Shown piece by piece: positions 20,357 through 29,697 of a stretch of DNA of 64,000 nucleotides (positions are counted from its first letter, which is position 1; every line of letters begins with the position of its first letter). Made by a program: the position numbers and the translations under genes. The stretch is from Couchioplanes caeruleus (GTDB lineage Bacteria > Actinomycetota > Actinomycetes > Mycobacteriales > Micromonosporaceae): contig NZ_RJKL01000001.1 in NCBI RefSeq assembly GCF_003751945.1, forward strand, positions 7,892,501-7,956,500, given 5' to 3'. Below the pieces are notes generated by a model. That model worked only from the letters and a program-made list of their open reading frames with translations. It was not told the DNA's origin and did no database searches.

Positions 20357-21853
20357 TCACGGCCGGCCGGTGGGGCGGTGTTCCGCACAGCGGCGGATGT
20401 CCATGTCGGCGCCGGATCGACGTAGCAGCAGGGCCGTTGCGCCGAGCAGCAGGGCCGCGGCAAGGTAGCCGCCGATGAGCAGTGCCGCGCCGTGTCCGTT
20501 CGGGGGCAGGGCTACGGCGATCAGGGCGCCGGCCCTGGCGACGATCGTGCGGTCGTGACGTTTCCGGGCCGCGGCGGCGAGGGGTAGCAGGGCCCACAGG
20601 AGATACCACGGCTGGACCACCGGTCCGCACAGGACGACGGCGGCGAAGACCAGGCCGAGGCCGCGGACCGGGCCGAGGCGGCCTTGGTACGTCGCCCACA
20701 GCAGGCGGGTGACCACGACGGCGCAGACGGCGGCGCCGATGGTCACGGCGACCGTGATGGCGGTGTCGGTGATCTCCGCGCCGGTCAGCTTGCCCAGGCC
20801 GCCGGCGAGGAAACCGGCCATGTTGGTCGGTGCCAGCCAGCTATGCACGGCGGTGCTGGAATGGATCGCGCCGATCCAGCCGAAGCCGAGGCCGGAGCCG
20901 AGGGAGATGGCCGCAGTGACGGTGGCGGCGGCGGACAGCGTGGTCAGTGCCGTCGCGAGAGGGTTGCCTCGGCGCCGGGCCAGTTCCGCGGTCAGGCAGC
21001 ACACCGCGGCGAAGCCGACGACCTTGATGTTGGCGGCGACCGTGAGCATCGTCAGTCCGGCGGCGATCCGCAGTGTGGCGGCGGTCCGGGTGCGGTCCGC
21101 TCCTTGGAGGGCGATCTCCGTCCCGCACAGCAGCAGTCCGAGCATGATGCCGTCGTTGTGCGCGCCCGCCACGAGGTGCCAGAGCACCAGCGGGTTGAGC
21201 AGGCCCAGCCACAGGGCGGACGACGGCTCGGCGCCTGAGCGCCGGGCGAGGCGTGGCAGGGCCCAGGCGATCAGGGCGACGCCGATGAGGGCGATCAGGC
21301 GGTACAGCAACACGCCGGCCACAAGATGCTCGCCGGTCAGCATCGCGACAGTTCGGGAGAGGACCATCCATGCCGGACCGTACGGCGCCGGCGTCTCGAT
21401 CCAGTAGGGGCTCACCTGCTGCGTCACCGGGGAGGCGGGCCCGAGCGCCTGCAGCGGGCCCAGGGTGTACGGGTCCTGCCCGGTCGCCGCGATCACTCCC
21501 TGGGCGAGGTAGCTCCAGACGTCGCCGCTGAACAGGGGAGGGGCGGCCAGGAGGGGGAGGCCCCAGGCGGCCGCGACGGCGAACAGGACCCGGGCCGGGA
21601 GCCGGCGGTGCTGACGTCCCAGGAGCAGCCAGGCGGCGACGACCAGAGCCATGCCGGTCACGCTCAGTGCCACGGCCGCCGGCATGGGCAGGACACGGCC
21701 GGAGGCGGCGGCCACCATGACGATGCTGCCGATACAGCCGGTGATGACGGCGTGGGATACCGGTGACCGCCGCGGGGGAGCGGGCGGCGGAGACGGGACG
21801 GCTTCGGGGGAGGTGCCGGGACGAAAGTCCAGCACAGCGGCACTGTGTCTCAC
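20357..21853 (-). CDS. mptB: Polyprenol-phosphate-mannose-dependent alpha-1,6-mannosyltransferase (MptB-like, GT-C)
   Basis: Integral membrane glycosyltransferase that extends mannan chains on the outer leaflet using polyprenyl-phosphate-mannose. The 498-residue protein has a Pro-rich N-terminus and about 12 hydrophobic helices. The first large loop has the GT-C acid motif LFSGDVWSYLAQG followed by ATGQDPYTLGP, which is characteristic of MptB/MptA-type enzymes. It also has PYGPAWMVLSR and WHLVAGAHNDGIMLGLLLCG, matching the conserved NPL...HND block of that family. ATG at 21853 is used. In Micromonosporaceae it would act on lipomannan-like glycolipids, which is inference from the mycobacterial family. 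No other mannan gene is adjacent. Confidence 0.82.
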   Translation of the reverse strand: MRHSAAVLDFRPGTSPEAVPSPPPAPPRRSPVSHAVITGCIGSIVMVAAASGRVLPMPAAVALSVTGMALVVAAWLLLGRQHRRLPARVLFAVAAAWGLPLLAAPPLFSGDVWSYLAQGVIAATGQDPYTLGPLQALGPASPVTQQVSPYWIETPAPYGPAWMVLSRTVAMLTGEHLVAGVLLYRLIALIGVALIAWALPRLARRSGAEPSSALWLGLLNPLVLWHLVAGAHNDGIMLGLLLCGTEIALQGADRTRTAATLRIAAGLTMLTVAANIKVVGFAAVCCLTAELARRRGNPLATALTTLSAAATVTAAISLGSGLGFGWIGAIHSSTAVHSWLAPTNMAGFLAGGLGKLTGAEITDTAITVAVTIGAAVCAVVVTRLLWATYQGRLGPVRGLGLVFAAVVLCGPVVQPWYLLWALLPLAAAARKRHDRTIVARAGALIAVALPPNGHGAALLIGGYLAAALLLGATALLLRRSGADMDIRRCAEHRPTGRP

Positions 21854-21931
21854 ACCCGGCTAGACGATCATCGGGTGCCGGCGGTTTTCGGGTGGTGGTG
21901 ACGACCGTCACTTTGGGCGAGGCTGTTGGGG

Positions 21932-22546
21932 TCAGCGGCCGGGCGGGGTCAGGGTGATGCGGGCCAGGGTTTCGCCGTCCGGGGTGAACTGGGCGTGCAG
22001 GTGGAAGCCCGGCAGCATCCACCGGTCCCACGGTCCGTAGTCGCCGAGGAAGCGGTCGTGATACGGCTCGCCCATCTCGTCCGGGCGGCCGAGCCGCTCC
22101 CACAGGGCGGTGCGCTGGGGGATGGTGCCGGCGCCGCCGGGAATCTCGCCGCGGTAGGCGATGAACCCGTCGTCGCCGTGGAAGTGCAGGAAGACCGTCG
22201 TCACCATGCCGTGCGCGTCGGCGGCTAGCTCCACCCCGGACTCCCGGGCCAGGTAGGAGCGGGACAGGGCGGCGCCCATCGTTACTCCGGAGGGGGAGAC
22301 GAGGCCGTACTCCCGGCAGATCTGCTGGACGCGGTCCTCGAGGACGGAGTGGCCCAGCACCAGGGTGAGGTCGCTGCGGACCTCCTCGCGCGGCTCGGAG
22401 ACGGGCGGCACCGGAGGTGGCGTGGAGGGACGCGGGTCGGGGTGCAGGCGGGGCGCGTACAGGGGTTCGTTCGAGCCGGACGAAGCGGGCCCGGGTTTGG
22501 TCCCGTACCGGTCGTCCGCCCTGGTGCGACGCTCGAGAAATCCCAT
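21932..22546 (-). CDS. Conserved hypothetical protein (Pro-rich N-terminus, globular C-terminus)
   Basis: A 204-residue soluble protein. Residues 1-55 are low complexity and Pro/Arg-rich (RPSTPPPVPPVSEP). The rest looks like a folded alpha/beta domain containing VLGHSVLEDRVQQICREYGL, VTTVFLHFHGDDGFIAYRGEIPG and PPGFHLHAQF-like ends. No catalytic motif, signal peptide or membrane helix is visible. I chose ATG at 22546, with GAGG about 5 nt upstream, over GTG at 22552. It is transcribed toward mptB with 78 bp between and could share its transcript. I do not recognise the family. Confidence 0.7.
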   Translation of the reverse strand: MGFLERRTRADDRYGTKPGPASSGSNEPLYAPRLHPDPRPSTPPPVPPVSEPREEVRSDLTLVLGHSVLEDRVQQICREYGLVSPSGVTMGAALSRSYLARESGVELAADAHGMVTTVFLHFHGDDGFIAYRGEIPGGAGTIPQRTALWERLGRPDEMGEPYHDRFLGDYGPWDRWMLPGFHLHAQFTPDGETLARITLTPPGR

Positions 22547-22762
22547 GGGCACCTCACGACGAACCGTCGATGTCGTCTCTATTGTCTCATTCCCGTTACA
22601 CGCCTACCTCAATCAGGCGGCCGGGATGGCCGGCTGGCGGGCTTCCGGCCGAGTTCCCTTGCCGGTCATGACGATGTCGCCGGAATGTCGTACCGATCGC
22701 CTGAACTGCTGGCGACCCGGACGTCGGCGAACGTCGCCGGCGGTGAGTTCGTGGAGGATGTC

Positions 22763-23881
22763 ATGGCAGACCGCCGACAGGTGCTGTGTCTGGGTGCGCT
22801 CGCTTCCGGGGCGCCTGCGTTGCTCGCGGTGGCTGGCTCACCGGCCCAGGCGGCCCCGGCGGCCGCGCCGGCGCCACGCCGGCGGCGCTCGCTGGTCATC
22901 GGGCATCGAGGGGCGTCCGGCTACCGGCCCGAGCACACCCTCGCGTCGTACGAGCTGGCCGCCCGGATGGGTGCCGACTTCATCGAGCCGGATCTCGTCG
23001 TGACCAAGGATCACGTGCTGGTGGCGCGGCACGAGCCGGAGATCGGCGGCACCACCGACGTCGCCTCGCGGCCCGGGTTCGCGTCGCGCCGGCGTACGGT
23101 CGTGCTCGACGGGGTCTCCGTCACCGGTTGGTTCACGCACGACTTCACTCTCGCCGAGCTGAAGACGCTGCGTGCGACCGAGCGGATCCCTCAGGTACGC
23201 CAGCACAACACCCTGTACGACGGGCTGTTCCCGGTGCCGACCTTCGAGGAGGTGCTGGAGCTGCGCGAGCGGCTCTGCCGGGAGCTCGGCCGCGAGATCG
23301 GCGTCTACCCCGAGACCAAGCACCCCACCTACTTCCGGGGGCTCGGGCTGGACCTGGAGACCCCGCTGGTCCAGGCGTTGCGGCGGCGCGGGCTGAACCG
23401 GCGTGACGCCCCCGTCTTCGTGCAGTCGTTCGAGGCGGCGAACCTCCGGAGCCTGCACGACGACCACCGGCTCCGCGCGCCGCTGGTCTTCCTGACCAGC
23501 GCGACCGGCGGGCCGTTCGGCGACCCGAAGAGCTACGCCGAGTACCTGACCCCGGGCGGGCTGCGCGAGCTCGCCCGCTACACCGACGGCATCGGCCCGG
23601 AGAAGAGCCAGATCATTCCGCGCGAGGCCGACGGCACCCTGGGCACGCCGACCCGGCTGGTCGCCGACGCGCACGCCGCGGGGCTGCGGGTCATGCCGTA
23701 CACGTTCCGCGCGGAGAACCAGTTCCTGCCCGCGGAGCTGCGGTCCGGCACGGATCCGATCGCGTACGGACGGGCGCTCGACGAGCAGGTCACGTTCTTG
23801 CGTACGGGAATCGACGGGCTCTTCACCGACCAGCCGGACATCGGCGTCCTGGCCCGGGACCTGGCCCTCGCCCCGGCCTGA
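22763..23881 (+). CDS. Secreted glycerophosphodiester phosphodiesterase
   Basis: Hydrolyses glycerophosphodiesters (deacylated phospholipids, possibly teichoic-acid-like polymers) to sn-glycerol-3-phosphate and an alcohol outside the cell. The 372-residue protein starts MADRRQVLCLGALASGAPAL, a Tat-like signal (RR with following hydrophobic core and AQA cleavage near residue 30). The GDPD TIM barrel follows: GHRGASGYRPEHTLASYELA with the catalytic His/Arg, ADFIEPDLVVTKDH (metal-binding Glu/Asp), the second catalytic His in ARHEPEIGG, and the C-terminal GIDGLFTDQPD. ATG at 22763 follows GGAGG at 22753-22757. The product would feed the glp genes 17 kb away. Confidence 0.92.
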   Translation: MADRRQVLCLGALASGAPALLAVAGSPAQAAPAAAPAPRRRRSLVIGHRGASGYRPEHTLASYELAARMGADFIEPDLVVTKDHVLVARHEPEIGGTTDVASRPGFASRRRTVVLDGVSVTGWFTHDFTLAELKTLRATERIPQVRQHNTLYDGLFPVPTFEEVLELRERLCRELGREIGVYPETKHPTYFRGLGLDLETPLVQALRRRGLNRRDAPVFVQSFEAANLRSLHDDHRLRAPLVFLTSATGGPFGDPKSYAEYLTPGGLRELARYTDGIGPEKSQIIPREADGTLGTPTRLVADAHAAGLRVMPYTFRAENQFLPAELRSGTDPIAYGRALDEQVTFLRTGIDGLFTDQPDIGVLARDLALAPA

Positions 23882-24012
23882 CGCGGCCGGGCGAACCCGC
23901 CGTCACGCGGCCGGTGGACGCCGCCGGGAACGGGCCGTCGGGGAGGTCGCGGCTTTCCCGCGTGCGGAGCACCCGCCGAGGGGTGGGCCGGGCTGACCCG
24001 GACAGCGGGCCG

Positions 24013-25530
24013 TCAGGCCGCGGAGCGGACGCCGCCGCCGTTGCGCTTGGCGCGGTACATCGCGGCGTCGGCGCCGCGCATCAGCGTGGTCATGTCGCCG
24101 GCGTCGGAGGGGAACAGGGCGATGCCGATGCTGGCGCCGACCGTCACATCCCTGCCCTCGATGTCGAACGGCTCGCTGAGCCGGTCGTGGATGCGGCCGG
24201 CGATCGCGGCGGCCGAGGCGGCGTCGGGGTTGCGGGTCAACAGGATCGCGAACTCGTCGCCGCCGAGGCGGGCGACGACGTCGTGGTCGCGGACCGCCGC
24301 CTGCAGGCGCTGGCCCACCGCCTGCAGCAGCGCGTCGCCGGCGTGGTGGCCGACCGTGTCGTTGACCCGCTTGAAGCCGTCGAGGTCGAGCAGGAGCAGC
24401 GCGAGCCGCCCACCGTTCGCCGTCGCCAGCTCGACCTCGCGTTCCGCGCGGTCCATCAGGTGCGAGCGGTTCGGCAGGCCGGTCAGCGCGTCGTGGTACG
24501 CCTGGCGGGTGAGCTCGGCCACGTGCTGCTGCTCGGCCTGGCGCATCCGGGCGCCGTCGACGATGAGCGCGCCCTCCATGGCGACCTGGCGGGCGAGGCT
24601 GTGGTCGCGCCCGGACCAGTCGCGGACCGTGGTGTCGCCGCACAGCACGACGCCGACCGGGCCGGACGCCGACATCAGCGGCATGGCGAGGAAGGAGCGC
24701 AGCTTCATGGTGTGCACGAAGCCGCCCGTGCTGATGTCGGTGCGCTCGGTGTCGGAGACCAGAACCGGGCCGTTGATCTTCTGCATCAGGTGCCACACCG
24801 GCGAGTCGGCCGCGCGCTTGCCGACCAGGTTGCGGCGCAGGTCGTCGCTCATCTCCTGGGTGAGGCCGACGCCGACGGCGTAGCGGATCATGCCGTCCGG
24901 GCCGACGAGATGCACGGCCGCCCGTTCGGTGCGGAACGCCTCGCCGGTGGCCTTGGCGAGCAACTGCCCGGCCGCCTCGACGGAGGTCGCCGTGGCGCCC
25001 TCCTCGAAGAGCTTGCGGATGGTGCTGGTGGCGTGCTCGGTGTACTGCCGGTGCACCTCGGCGGCGAGCACCTGCAGCGTGGCGGCGACCTGCAGGGCGG
25101 TCCCCGCGGCCACGTCCGGGCGGAGCTGGTCCAGGTCGGTGCCGGTCAGCACGAGGACGCCGACGGTCTGGCCGCCGATGCGCAGGCGGATCGCCGTACG
25201 GTCGCCGACGCGCACCGGTGGTGCCCCGGCCGACACGCGGAACACCCGGCCGGCGACCCGCAGGTCGTCGGCGGCGGCGGGGCCGATCGTGGCGGCGGAC
25301 CGCAGGCTGCCGTCGTCGGGGTCGAGGGTGAACACGGTCGCCGCGGTCATCCCGCACGGCCCGCTCAGCCGGCGGTCGACGAGCGCGAGAATGTGGTCCA
25401 GGGACGGGATGTCCCGGGTCATGACCTCCACGAGGTCGGCAAGGAGCTGGGTCTGGCCTTCGAGCTCAGGCAGCAGCGTTCCGGTGGCGAGGCCGCCACC
25501 GGAGGATCGCATCGCGCTGCTGAGGGTCAC
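24013..25530 (-). CDS. GAF-domain diguanylate cyclase (GGDEF)
   Basis: Predicted cytosolic synthase of cyclic di-GMP. The protein has about 505 residues: two GAF-like sensory regions (roughly 25-160 and 175-320, the second containing RSFLAMPLMSASGPVGVVLCGD), then a complete GGDEF domain from HDALTGLPNRSHLMDRAERE. The active-site loop is ARLGGDEFAILL (near 420). Five residues before it is RDHD, a canonical RxxD product-inhibition site, so feedback control is likely. No membrane helix is seen. The start is uncertain: GTG at 25530 or ATG at 25512 are preferred over a further upstream codon that would run into the promoter of the divergent UDP-glucose dehydrogenase. A dead GGDEF relic occurs at 16783-17123. 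Confidence 0.9.
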   Translation of the reverse strand: MTLSSAMRSSGGGLATGTLLPELEGQTQLLADLVEVMTRDIPSLDHILALVDRRLSGPCGMTAATVFTLDPDDGSLRSAATIGPAAADDLRVAGRVFRVSAGAPPVRVGDRTAIRLRIGGQTVGVLVLTGTDLDQLRPDVAAGTALQVAATLQVLAAEVHRQYTEHATSTIRKLFEEGATATSVEAAGQLLAKATGEAFRTERAAVHLVGPDGMIRYAVGVGLTQEMSDDLRRNLVGKRAADSPVWHLMQKINGPVLVSDTERTDISTGGFVHTMKLRSFLAMPLMSASGPVGVVLCGDTTVRDWSGRDHSLARQVAMEGALIVDGARMRQAEQQHVAELTRQAYHDALTGLPNRSHLMDRAEREVELATANGGRLALLLLDLDGFKRVNDTVGHHAGDALLQAVGQRLQAAVRDHDVVARLGGDEFAILLTRNPDAASAAAIAGRIHDRLSEPFDIEGRDVTVGASIGIALFPSDAGDMTTLMRGADAAMYRAKRNGGGVRSAA

Positions 25531-25661
25531 GGACCCATGAATCGGCAGCGGGAGGACGCGCCTGAGCATCCCGCGATGACGTGGTACGCGACACCAAGGA
25601 TTACCGTTTTCACCGTCGGGGCTCATTGCGCGCCGGACGTGAGACGAGAGGAAGTACGGAC

Positions 25662-27029
25662 ATGAGGGTGTGCGTCGTCGGGACCGGCTACGTCGGGCTC
25701 ACCACCGGCGTCAGCCTGGCGTTTCTCGGCCACGACGTCACCTGCGTCGATCTTGACCAGGTCAAGGTCGACCTGCTCAGAGGGGGCCGCTCCCCGATCT
25801 ACGAGCCGCACATGGACGCGCTGCTGTCCGACGCGGCCGAGCGGCTGACGTTCACGACCGACTACCGCGAGGCGGTGCCGGACGCCGAGGTGGTGTTCAT
25901 CGCCGTGCAGACCCCCTCGCTGCCGGACGGCAACCCTGACCTGCGGTATCTGCGGTCGGCGGCGGAGAGTGTGGGCGAGCACATCGGCGGGAAGTTCACC
26001 GTGGTGGTGAACAAGTCGACCGTGCCGATCGGCAGCAGCAACTGGGTCGACTCGATCCTGCGGGAGTCGTTCGAGCGCACCCGGGAGCGGCGCAGCGACG
26101 GGGAGTTCTCGGTGGCCTCGAACCCGGAGTTCCTGCGCCAGGGTGCCGCGATCCAGGACACCTTGTACCCCGATCGGGTGGTTGTCGGCTCCGACAACCC
26201 CCGCAGCCTCGACGTGCTCAACCGTCTCTACCGCACCATCCTGAATCAGACGTTCACCCCGCCCACCTACCTGCCGCGCCCCGGCGACCTCGGCGCCGTG
26301 CCGATGGTCTCCACCGACCTGGCCTCCGCCGAGCTGATCAAGTACGCGGCCAACGCCTTCCTGGCCCTCAAGATCAGCTTCGCCAACGAGATCGGGCAGC
26401 TCGCCGGCCGGGTCGGCGCCGATATCACCCAGGTCACCCGCGGCATCGGCCTCGACACCCGGATCGGGCCCCGGTTCCTGCAGCCGGGCATCGGCTGGGG
26501 CGGCTCGTGCTTCGGCAAGGACACCGCCGCGCTGATCGCGACCGGCGCCGAGTACCACCACGAGATGCCGATCGTGTCGGCGGCCCGGGAGGTCAACCAG
26601 CACCAGCGCCGCCTGGTGGTGGACCGGCTCCTGGACGAGCTGCGCATCCTCAAGGGCCGGCGCATCGGCCTGCTCGGCCTGGCCTTCAAGCCCAACACCG
26701 ACGACATGCGCGACGCCCCGGCCCTGGACATCGCCCGCATGCTGCTCGACCGGGGTGCCCGCATCCGGGTGCACGACCCGGTCGCGGGGGACCGGTTCCG
26801 GCGGGAGCAGCCGGACCTCGCCCCGTACCTGGCCGGCGACGTGGCGGAGGTGTTCGACGACAGCGACGCGGTGGTCCTGATCACCGAGTGGTCGCAGTAT
26901 CTGGATCTCGACTGGGGCAAGCTGGCGTCGCTGATGCGGACGCCGGTCCTGCTGGACGGCCGGCACGTGCTGGACCCGGCCCGGCTCACCAAGCTCGGCT
27001 ACCGCTACCTCTCGGCGACCGGGCGATGA
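25662..27029 (+). CDS. ugd: UDP-glucose 6-dehydrogenase
   Basis: Oxidises UDP-glucose to UDP-glucuronate with two NAD+, supplying precursors for surface polysaccharides. The 455-residue protein has the N-terminal NAD motif GTGYVGLTTG (residues 7-16), the central dimer region ELIKYAANAFLALKISFANEI, and the catalytic cysteine in GWGGSCFGKD (about residue 282). It ends with the C-terminal UDP-binding domain (GLAFKPNTDDMRDAPA). ATG at 25662 follows GAGAGGAAG about 8 nt upstream. It is divergent from the GGDEF gene and convergent with cutC. No glycosyltransferase cluster is adjacent, so the destination of UDP-glucuronate is unknown. Confidence 0.95.
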   Translation: MRVCVVGTGYVGLTTGVSLAFLGHDVTCVDLDQVKVDLLRGGRSPIYEPHMDALLSDAAERLTFTTDYREAVPDAEVVFIAVQTPSLPDGNPDLRYLRSAAESVGEHIGGKFTVVVNKSTVPIGSSNWVDSILRESFERTRERRSDGEFSVASNPEFLRQGAAIQDTLYPDRVVVGSDNPRSLDVLNRLYRTILNQTFTPPTYLPRPGDLGAVPMVSTDLASAELIKYAANAFLALKISFANEIGQLAGRVGADITQVTRGIGLDTRIGPRFLQPGIGWGGSCFGKDTAALIATGAEYHHEMPIVSAAREVNQHQRRLVVDRLLDELRILKGRRIGLLGLAFKPNTDDMRDAPALDIARMLLDRGARIRVHDPVAGDRFRREQPDLAPYLAGDVAEVFDDSDAVVLITEWSQYLDLDWGKLASLMRTPVLLDGRHVLDPARLTKLGYRYLSATGR

Positions 27030-27093
27030 AGCGCTGGTCGCCACCGGGCGCTCGTCGGCGGCGGTGAGGCCCCGGCCGGCTGCCGGGTGGTGT

Positions 27094-27154
27094 TGCGCTG
27101 AGGCGCTAGTCGGTGGCAGGGCGGTGATGCGCTGAGGCGTTGGCAGGGCGGTGA
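27094..27154. repeat. Two-copy direct repeat spanning the cutC 3' end
   Basis: TGCGCTGAGGCG...GGCAGGGCGGTGA occurs twice in tandem (27094-27127 and 27128-27154), the second copy lacking 7 nt. A weaker third match lies just upstream, near 27030-27066. The second copy encodes the last residues of CutC (the HRPA-type repeats), suggesting the reading frame end was extended by local duplication. Confidence 0.55.
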
Positions 27155-27843
27155 GGCGCCAGGAGCTCGCGCCAGGTGCGGACCAGGGCGGGGTCGACCG
27201 GGGCGTCCCAACGGCCGCCCGGGCGTACCGCGCCGCCGGTGTGGAACGCGTCGACGCCGGCGGCCAGCAGGCATGCCAGGTGGTGTCGGCGCAGCCCGCC
27301 GCCGGCCAGGACCCGCGGCGTGCGGCCGGCCTCTGCGCGCAGGGTGTCGAGCCCGGCGTCCACCCCGGCCGGACCGCCCGCCGTCAGCACGAAGTCGAGA
27401 CCGGGCAGGCCGTCGAGGGCCCGCCACGCGGCGGCGCGGTCGGCGGCGTGGTCGAGCGCCCGGTGGAATGTCCACCGGCAGCCCTCGATCACGGTGAGCA
27501 CATCCTCGACGGCGTCCCGGTCGACCGCGCCGGCATCGTCCAGGAAACCCAGCACGAACTCGTCGGCGCCGGCGTCGCGCAGCTCGGCCGCGGCGCGGGT
27601 GAGGCCGGCGGCGTCGCCGGGCGCGTACCCGTCCTGCAGGCGCAGCATGGTCCGGACCGGCAGGCCGGCGGCGTCGCGGACCTCGGCGAAGGTGCGGACC
27701 GCCGGGCTGAGGCCCTGCCGGCCCATGTCCGCGACCAGTTCGACCCGGTCGGCGCCGCCCTCGCGGGCCGCCACCGCGTCGGCGGCGTTCAACGCGATGA
27801 CTTCCAGGACCGGTGCCGCCACGGCGGCATCGTCGCACATCAA
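27106..27843 (-). CDS. cutC: CutC family protein (copper homeostasis / unknown TIM-barrel enzyme)
   Basis: A 245-residue TIM-barrel protein of the CutC family. Visible signatures are EVIALNAADAVAAREGGADRVEL near the start (broken here at its conserved AxxGGADRVELV core), GADEFVLGFLDDAGAVD, the conserved TFHRALDH, and VLTAGGPAGVDAG. The family was linked to copper tolerance in E. coli, but its enzymatic role remains unclear. The C-terminus (RPANASAHHRPATD) is encoded by a local direct repeat and may not be part of the fold. ATG ATG at 27843/27840 leaves the exact start open. It lies downstream of the GH6 cellulase on the same strand, separated by a strong hairpin. Confidence 0.85.
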   Translation of the reverse strand: MMCDDAAVAAPVLEVIALNAADAVAAREGGADRVELVADMGRQGLSPAVRTFAEVRDAAGLPVRTMLRLQDGYAPGDAAGLTRAAAELRDAGADEFVLGFLDDAGAVDRDAVEDVLTVIEGCRWTFHRALDHAADRAAAWRALDGLPGLDFVLTAGGPAGVDAGLDTLRAEAGRTPRVLAGGGLRRHHLACLLAAGVDAFHTGGAVRPGGRWDAPVDPALVRTWRELLAPHRPANASAHHRPATD

Positions 27844-27861
27844 CGTGAACGGACGGCCGGC

Positions 27862-27886
27862 CGGCCCGGCCGTGGAGGCCGGGCCG
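27862..27886 (-). terminator. Stem-loop terminator after the GH6 cellulase
   Basis: CGGCCCGGCC (27862-27871) pairs perfectly with GGCCGGGCCG (27877-27886) around a 5-nt loop, 13 nt beyond the cellulase stop and before the cutC start on the same strand. Confidence 0.7.
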
Positions 27887-27898
27887 TCAAGGGGCGGG

Positions 27899-29596
27899 TC
27901 AGGAGAGCGGCGGGTAAGCGTTCGCCATGAGCTGGCGGAACTGGGCGGGGAACCAGGCTCCCGAGATCGGCGCGCCGCTCAGCGCGCCCGTCGGGTTGTG
28001 GCCGTTGCGTTCGTTGCCCTGGTACGTGGGGTCGCACATGCGGTCGAAGCCCTTGCCCTCGTCGTTCGGGATCAGGGTGCTGGAGCCGTCCGACTCGCCG
28101 GGCGGCTTGACCCAGACGTAGGCGTCGATGTCCGGCGCCGGGGCCGCCCTCGGGCGCTCGCCGAGGCCCGCGCCGTCCTGGTTGCACCAGTTGCCGGCGT
28201 GGATCCGGCGGTCGACGCGGGACTGGTCGACGAAGGTGCCGACGTCGGTGGAGGTGCTCGCCGCGGTGGGCCGGGCGGGTCCGCCCCAGCCGTTGCGGGA
28301 CGTGTCGATCAGCATGCCGATACCGGGGTCGAAGCCGATGGAGACCAGCTTGCGGCGGAACGCCTGGGCGAACGACAGCTCGTCGACGTAGTTGTTCCAG
28401 TCGATCCACCGGGACTGGCGCACCGAGGTGCCGTTCACCGTCGTGGTGACGGTGAAGTACGGCTCGGTCAGCGCCGAGTAGTTCGCCGTGTTGGTGATGA
28501 AGCCGTGCACGGTACGGACGTCGCCGGACGCCCGCGCCGCCTCGAGCATGGCGTCCGCGGACGGGCCGAAGTTCGAGTCCCAGCCGATCCAGCCGTGGTG
28601 GGCGGCGTCGAGGTAGTTGTAGGCGTTCGGGATGGCGCCGAGCTTGCGCAGGGCGTACCCGATGCCCTGCACGTAGCCGCCGTTCTGCTTCATCGTGGCG
28701 CAGGTGGCGACGTTGGTGTTGGTGACCAGGTTCGGCAGAGAGTCGATCTCGACGATGTTGACGATGCGCAGGTCGCGGTACTTCGGGTCGCCCTGGATCG
28801 CGGCGATCGGGTCGATGTACTCGGTCTGGTAGCGCGGCAGGTCGTCGACGCCGAGTTCGCCGTTGGAGGCCAGCGCCGAGCAGTCGCGGCCGGGCAGGTT
28901 GTAGATGACGAACTGGGCGTAGCCGGCGCCCTGGGCGAGGGCGGCGTCCAGATGCGCCCGCAGGCCCCTCTTCGTCGCGGTGCCGTCGATCGCGGCGATC
29001 CGGTCCAGCCACACCGCGGTCGGGTTGCCGGAGACGCGGTGGCCGCCGGGCTCCGCCTCGGCCTGGGCCTTCCATTCGGGGTCGACGTATCCGCGGGCGT
29101 CCGCGTACGGATTGCCGACCCGGTCGCCGGGCGGCGGATCGGAGGGCGGCGGCGGATCGGAGGGCGGCGGCGCGGCGCCGGTGCAGCGCGTGCCGTCGAG
29201 GGTGAACGAGGCCGGGGCGGCGTTGGTGCCGGAGTGGCCCGCGTTGAAGCCCAGCGTGGCCGTGGCGCCGGTCGCCAGGGAGGACGCGGAGGACGGGGCG
29301 GTGACGTCGACGTGCCGCCCGGTCTGGGTGAAGGTGCCGTTCCAGCCCTGGGTGATCCGCTGGTCGCCGGCGAAGTCCCAGGCCAGGGTCCAGCCGCCGG
29401 TGATGGGGTCACCGAGGTTGGTCACCGCCAGGGCGGCGGTGAACCCGGTGTCCCACTGCTGGACCGAGTAGGCGACCCGGCAGCCGGCCGCGGCGGCGGC
29501 CTGGGGGGAGGCGACGGCGACGCCGGCACCGGTGAGTACGAGGACGGCGGCCGCGGCGGTCAGGCCGCGGGCCGCGCCGGGGCGACGTGGTCTCAT
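27899..29596 (-). CDS. Secreted glycoside hydrolase family 6 cellulase (exo-type) with CBM2
   Basis: Extracellular cellulase, probably a cellobiohydrolase. The protein has 565 residues: a signal peptide (1 to about 36, ending AAAAAG), a cellulose-binding CBM2 (about 38-137, from CRVAYSVQQWDTGF to the matching Cys in LDGTRC), a Pro/Ser linker with two PPPSD units, and a GH6 catalytic domain. The GH6 acid region is PGRDCSALASNGEL, with VNIVEIDSLPNLVT, the active-site HHGWIGWDSN and the C-terminal WVKPPGESDGSS. Family length and the two long loop segments suit the exo-acting branch. ATG at 29596 has GGAG about 10 nt upstream. A perfect CebR box lies 103 bp upstream, so cellobiose-inducible expression is expected. 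Confidence 0.94.
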   Translation of the reverse strand: MRPRRPGAARGLTAAAAVLVLTGAGVAVASPQAAAAAGCRVAYSVQQWDTGFTAALAVTNLGDPITGGWTLAWDFAGDQRITQGWNGTFTQTGRHVDVTAPSSASSLATGATATLGFNAGHSGTNAAPASFTLDGTRCTGAAPPPSDPPPPSDPPPGDRVGNPYADARGYVDPEWKAQAEAEPGGHRVSGNPTAVWLDRIAAIDGTATKRGLRAHLDAALAQGAGYAQFVIYNLPGRDCSALASNGELGVDDLPRYQTEYIDPIAAIQGDPKYRDLRIVNIVEIDSLPNLVTNTNVATCATMKQNGGYVQGIGYALRKLGAIPNAYNYLDAAHHGWIGWDSNFGPSADAMLEAARASGDVRTVHGFITNTANYSALTEPYFTVTTTVNGTSVRQSRWIDWNNYVDELSFAQAFRRKLVSIGFDPGIGMLIDTSRNGWGGPARPTAASTSTDVGTFVDQSRVDRRIHAGNWCNQDGAGLGERPRAAPAPDIDAYVWVKPPGESDGSSTLIPNDEGKGFDRMCDPTYQGNERNGHNPTGALSGAPISGAWFPAQFRQLMANAYPPLS

Positions 29597-29610
29597 GGCG
29601 AGCGCTCCTG
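29597..29610. promoter_or_regulatory. Weak second CebR-like site at the cellulase start codon
   Basis: GGCGAGCGCTCCTG matches 10 of 14 positions of the CebR palindrome and overlaps the ribosome-binding region of the GH6 gene. It could be an auxiliary site for looping or a translational overlap, or chance. Confidence 0.3.
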
Positions 29611-29697
29611 GGGACGGGGCGGCGCCCGGGGCAGGCGCTGCCGGGGAGGCCACCGGGGCGATCGACGAACGTCACTGACCGGTGGCCGCTTCAGCGT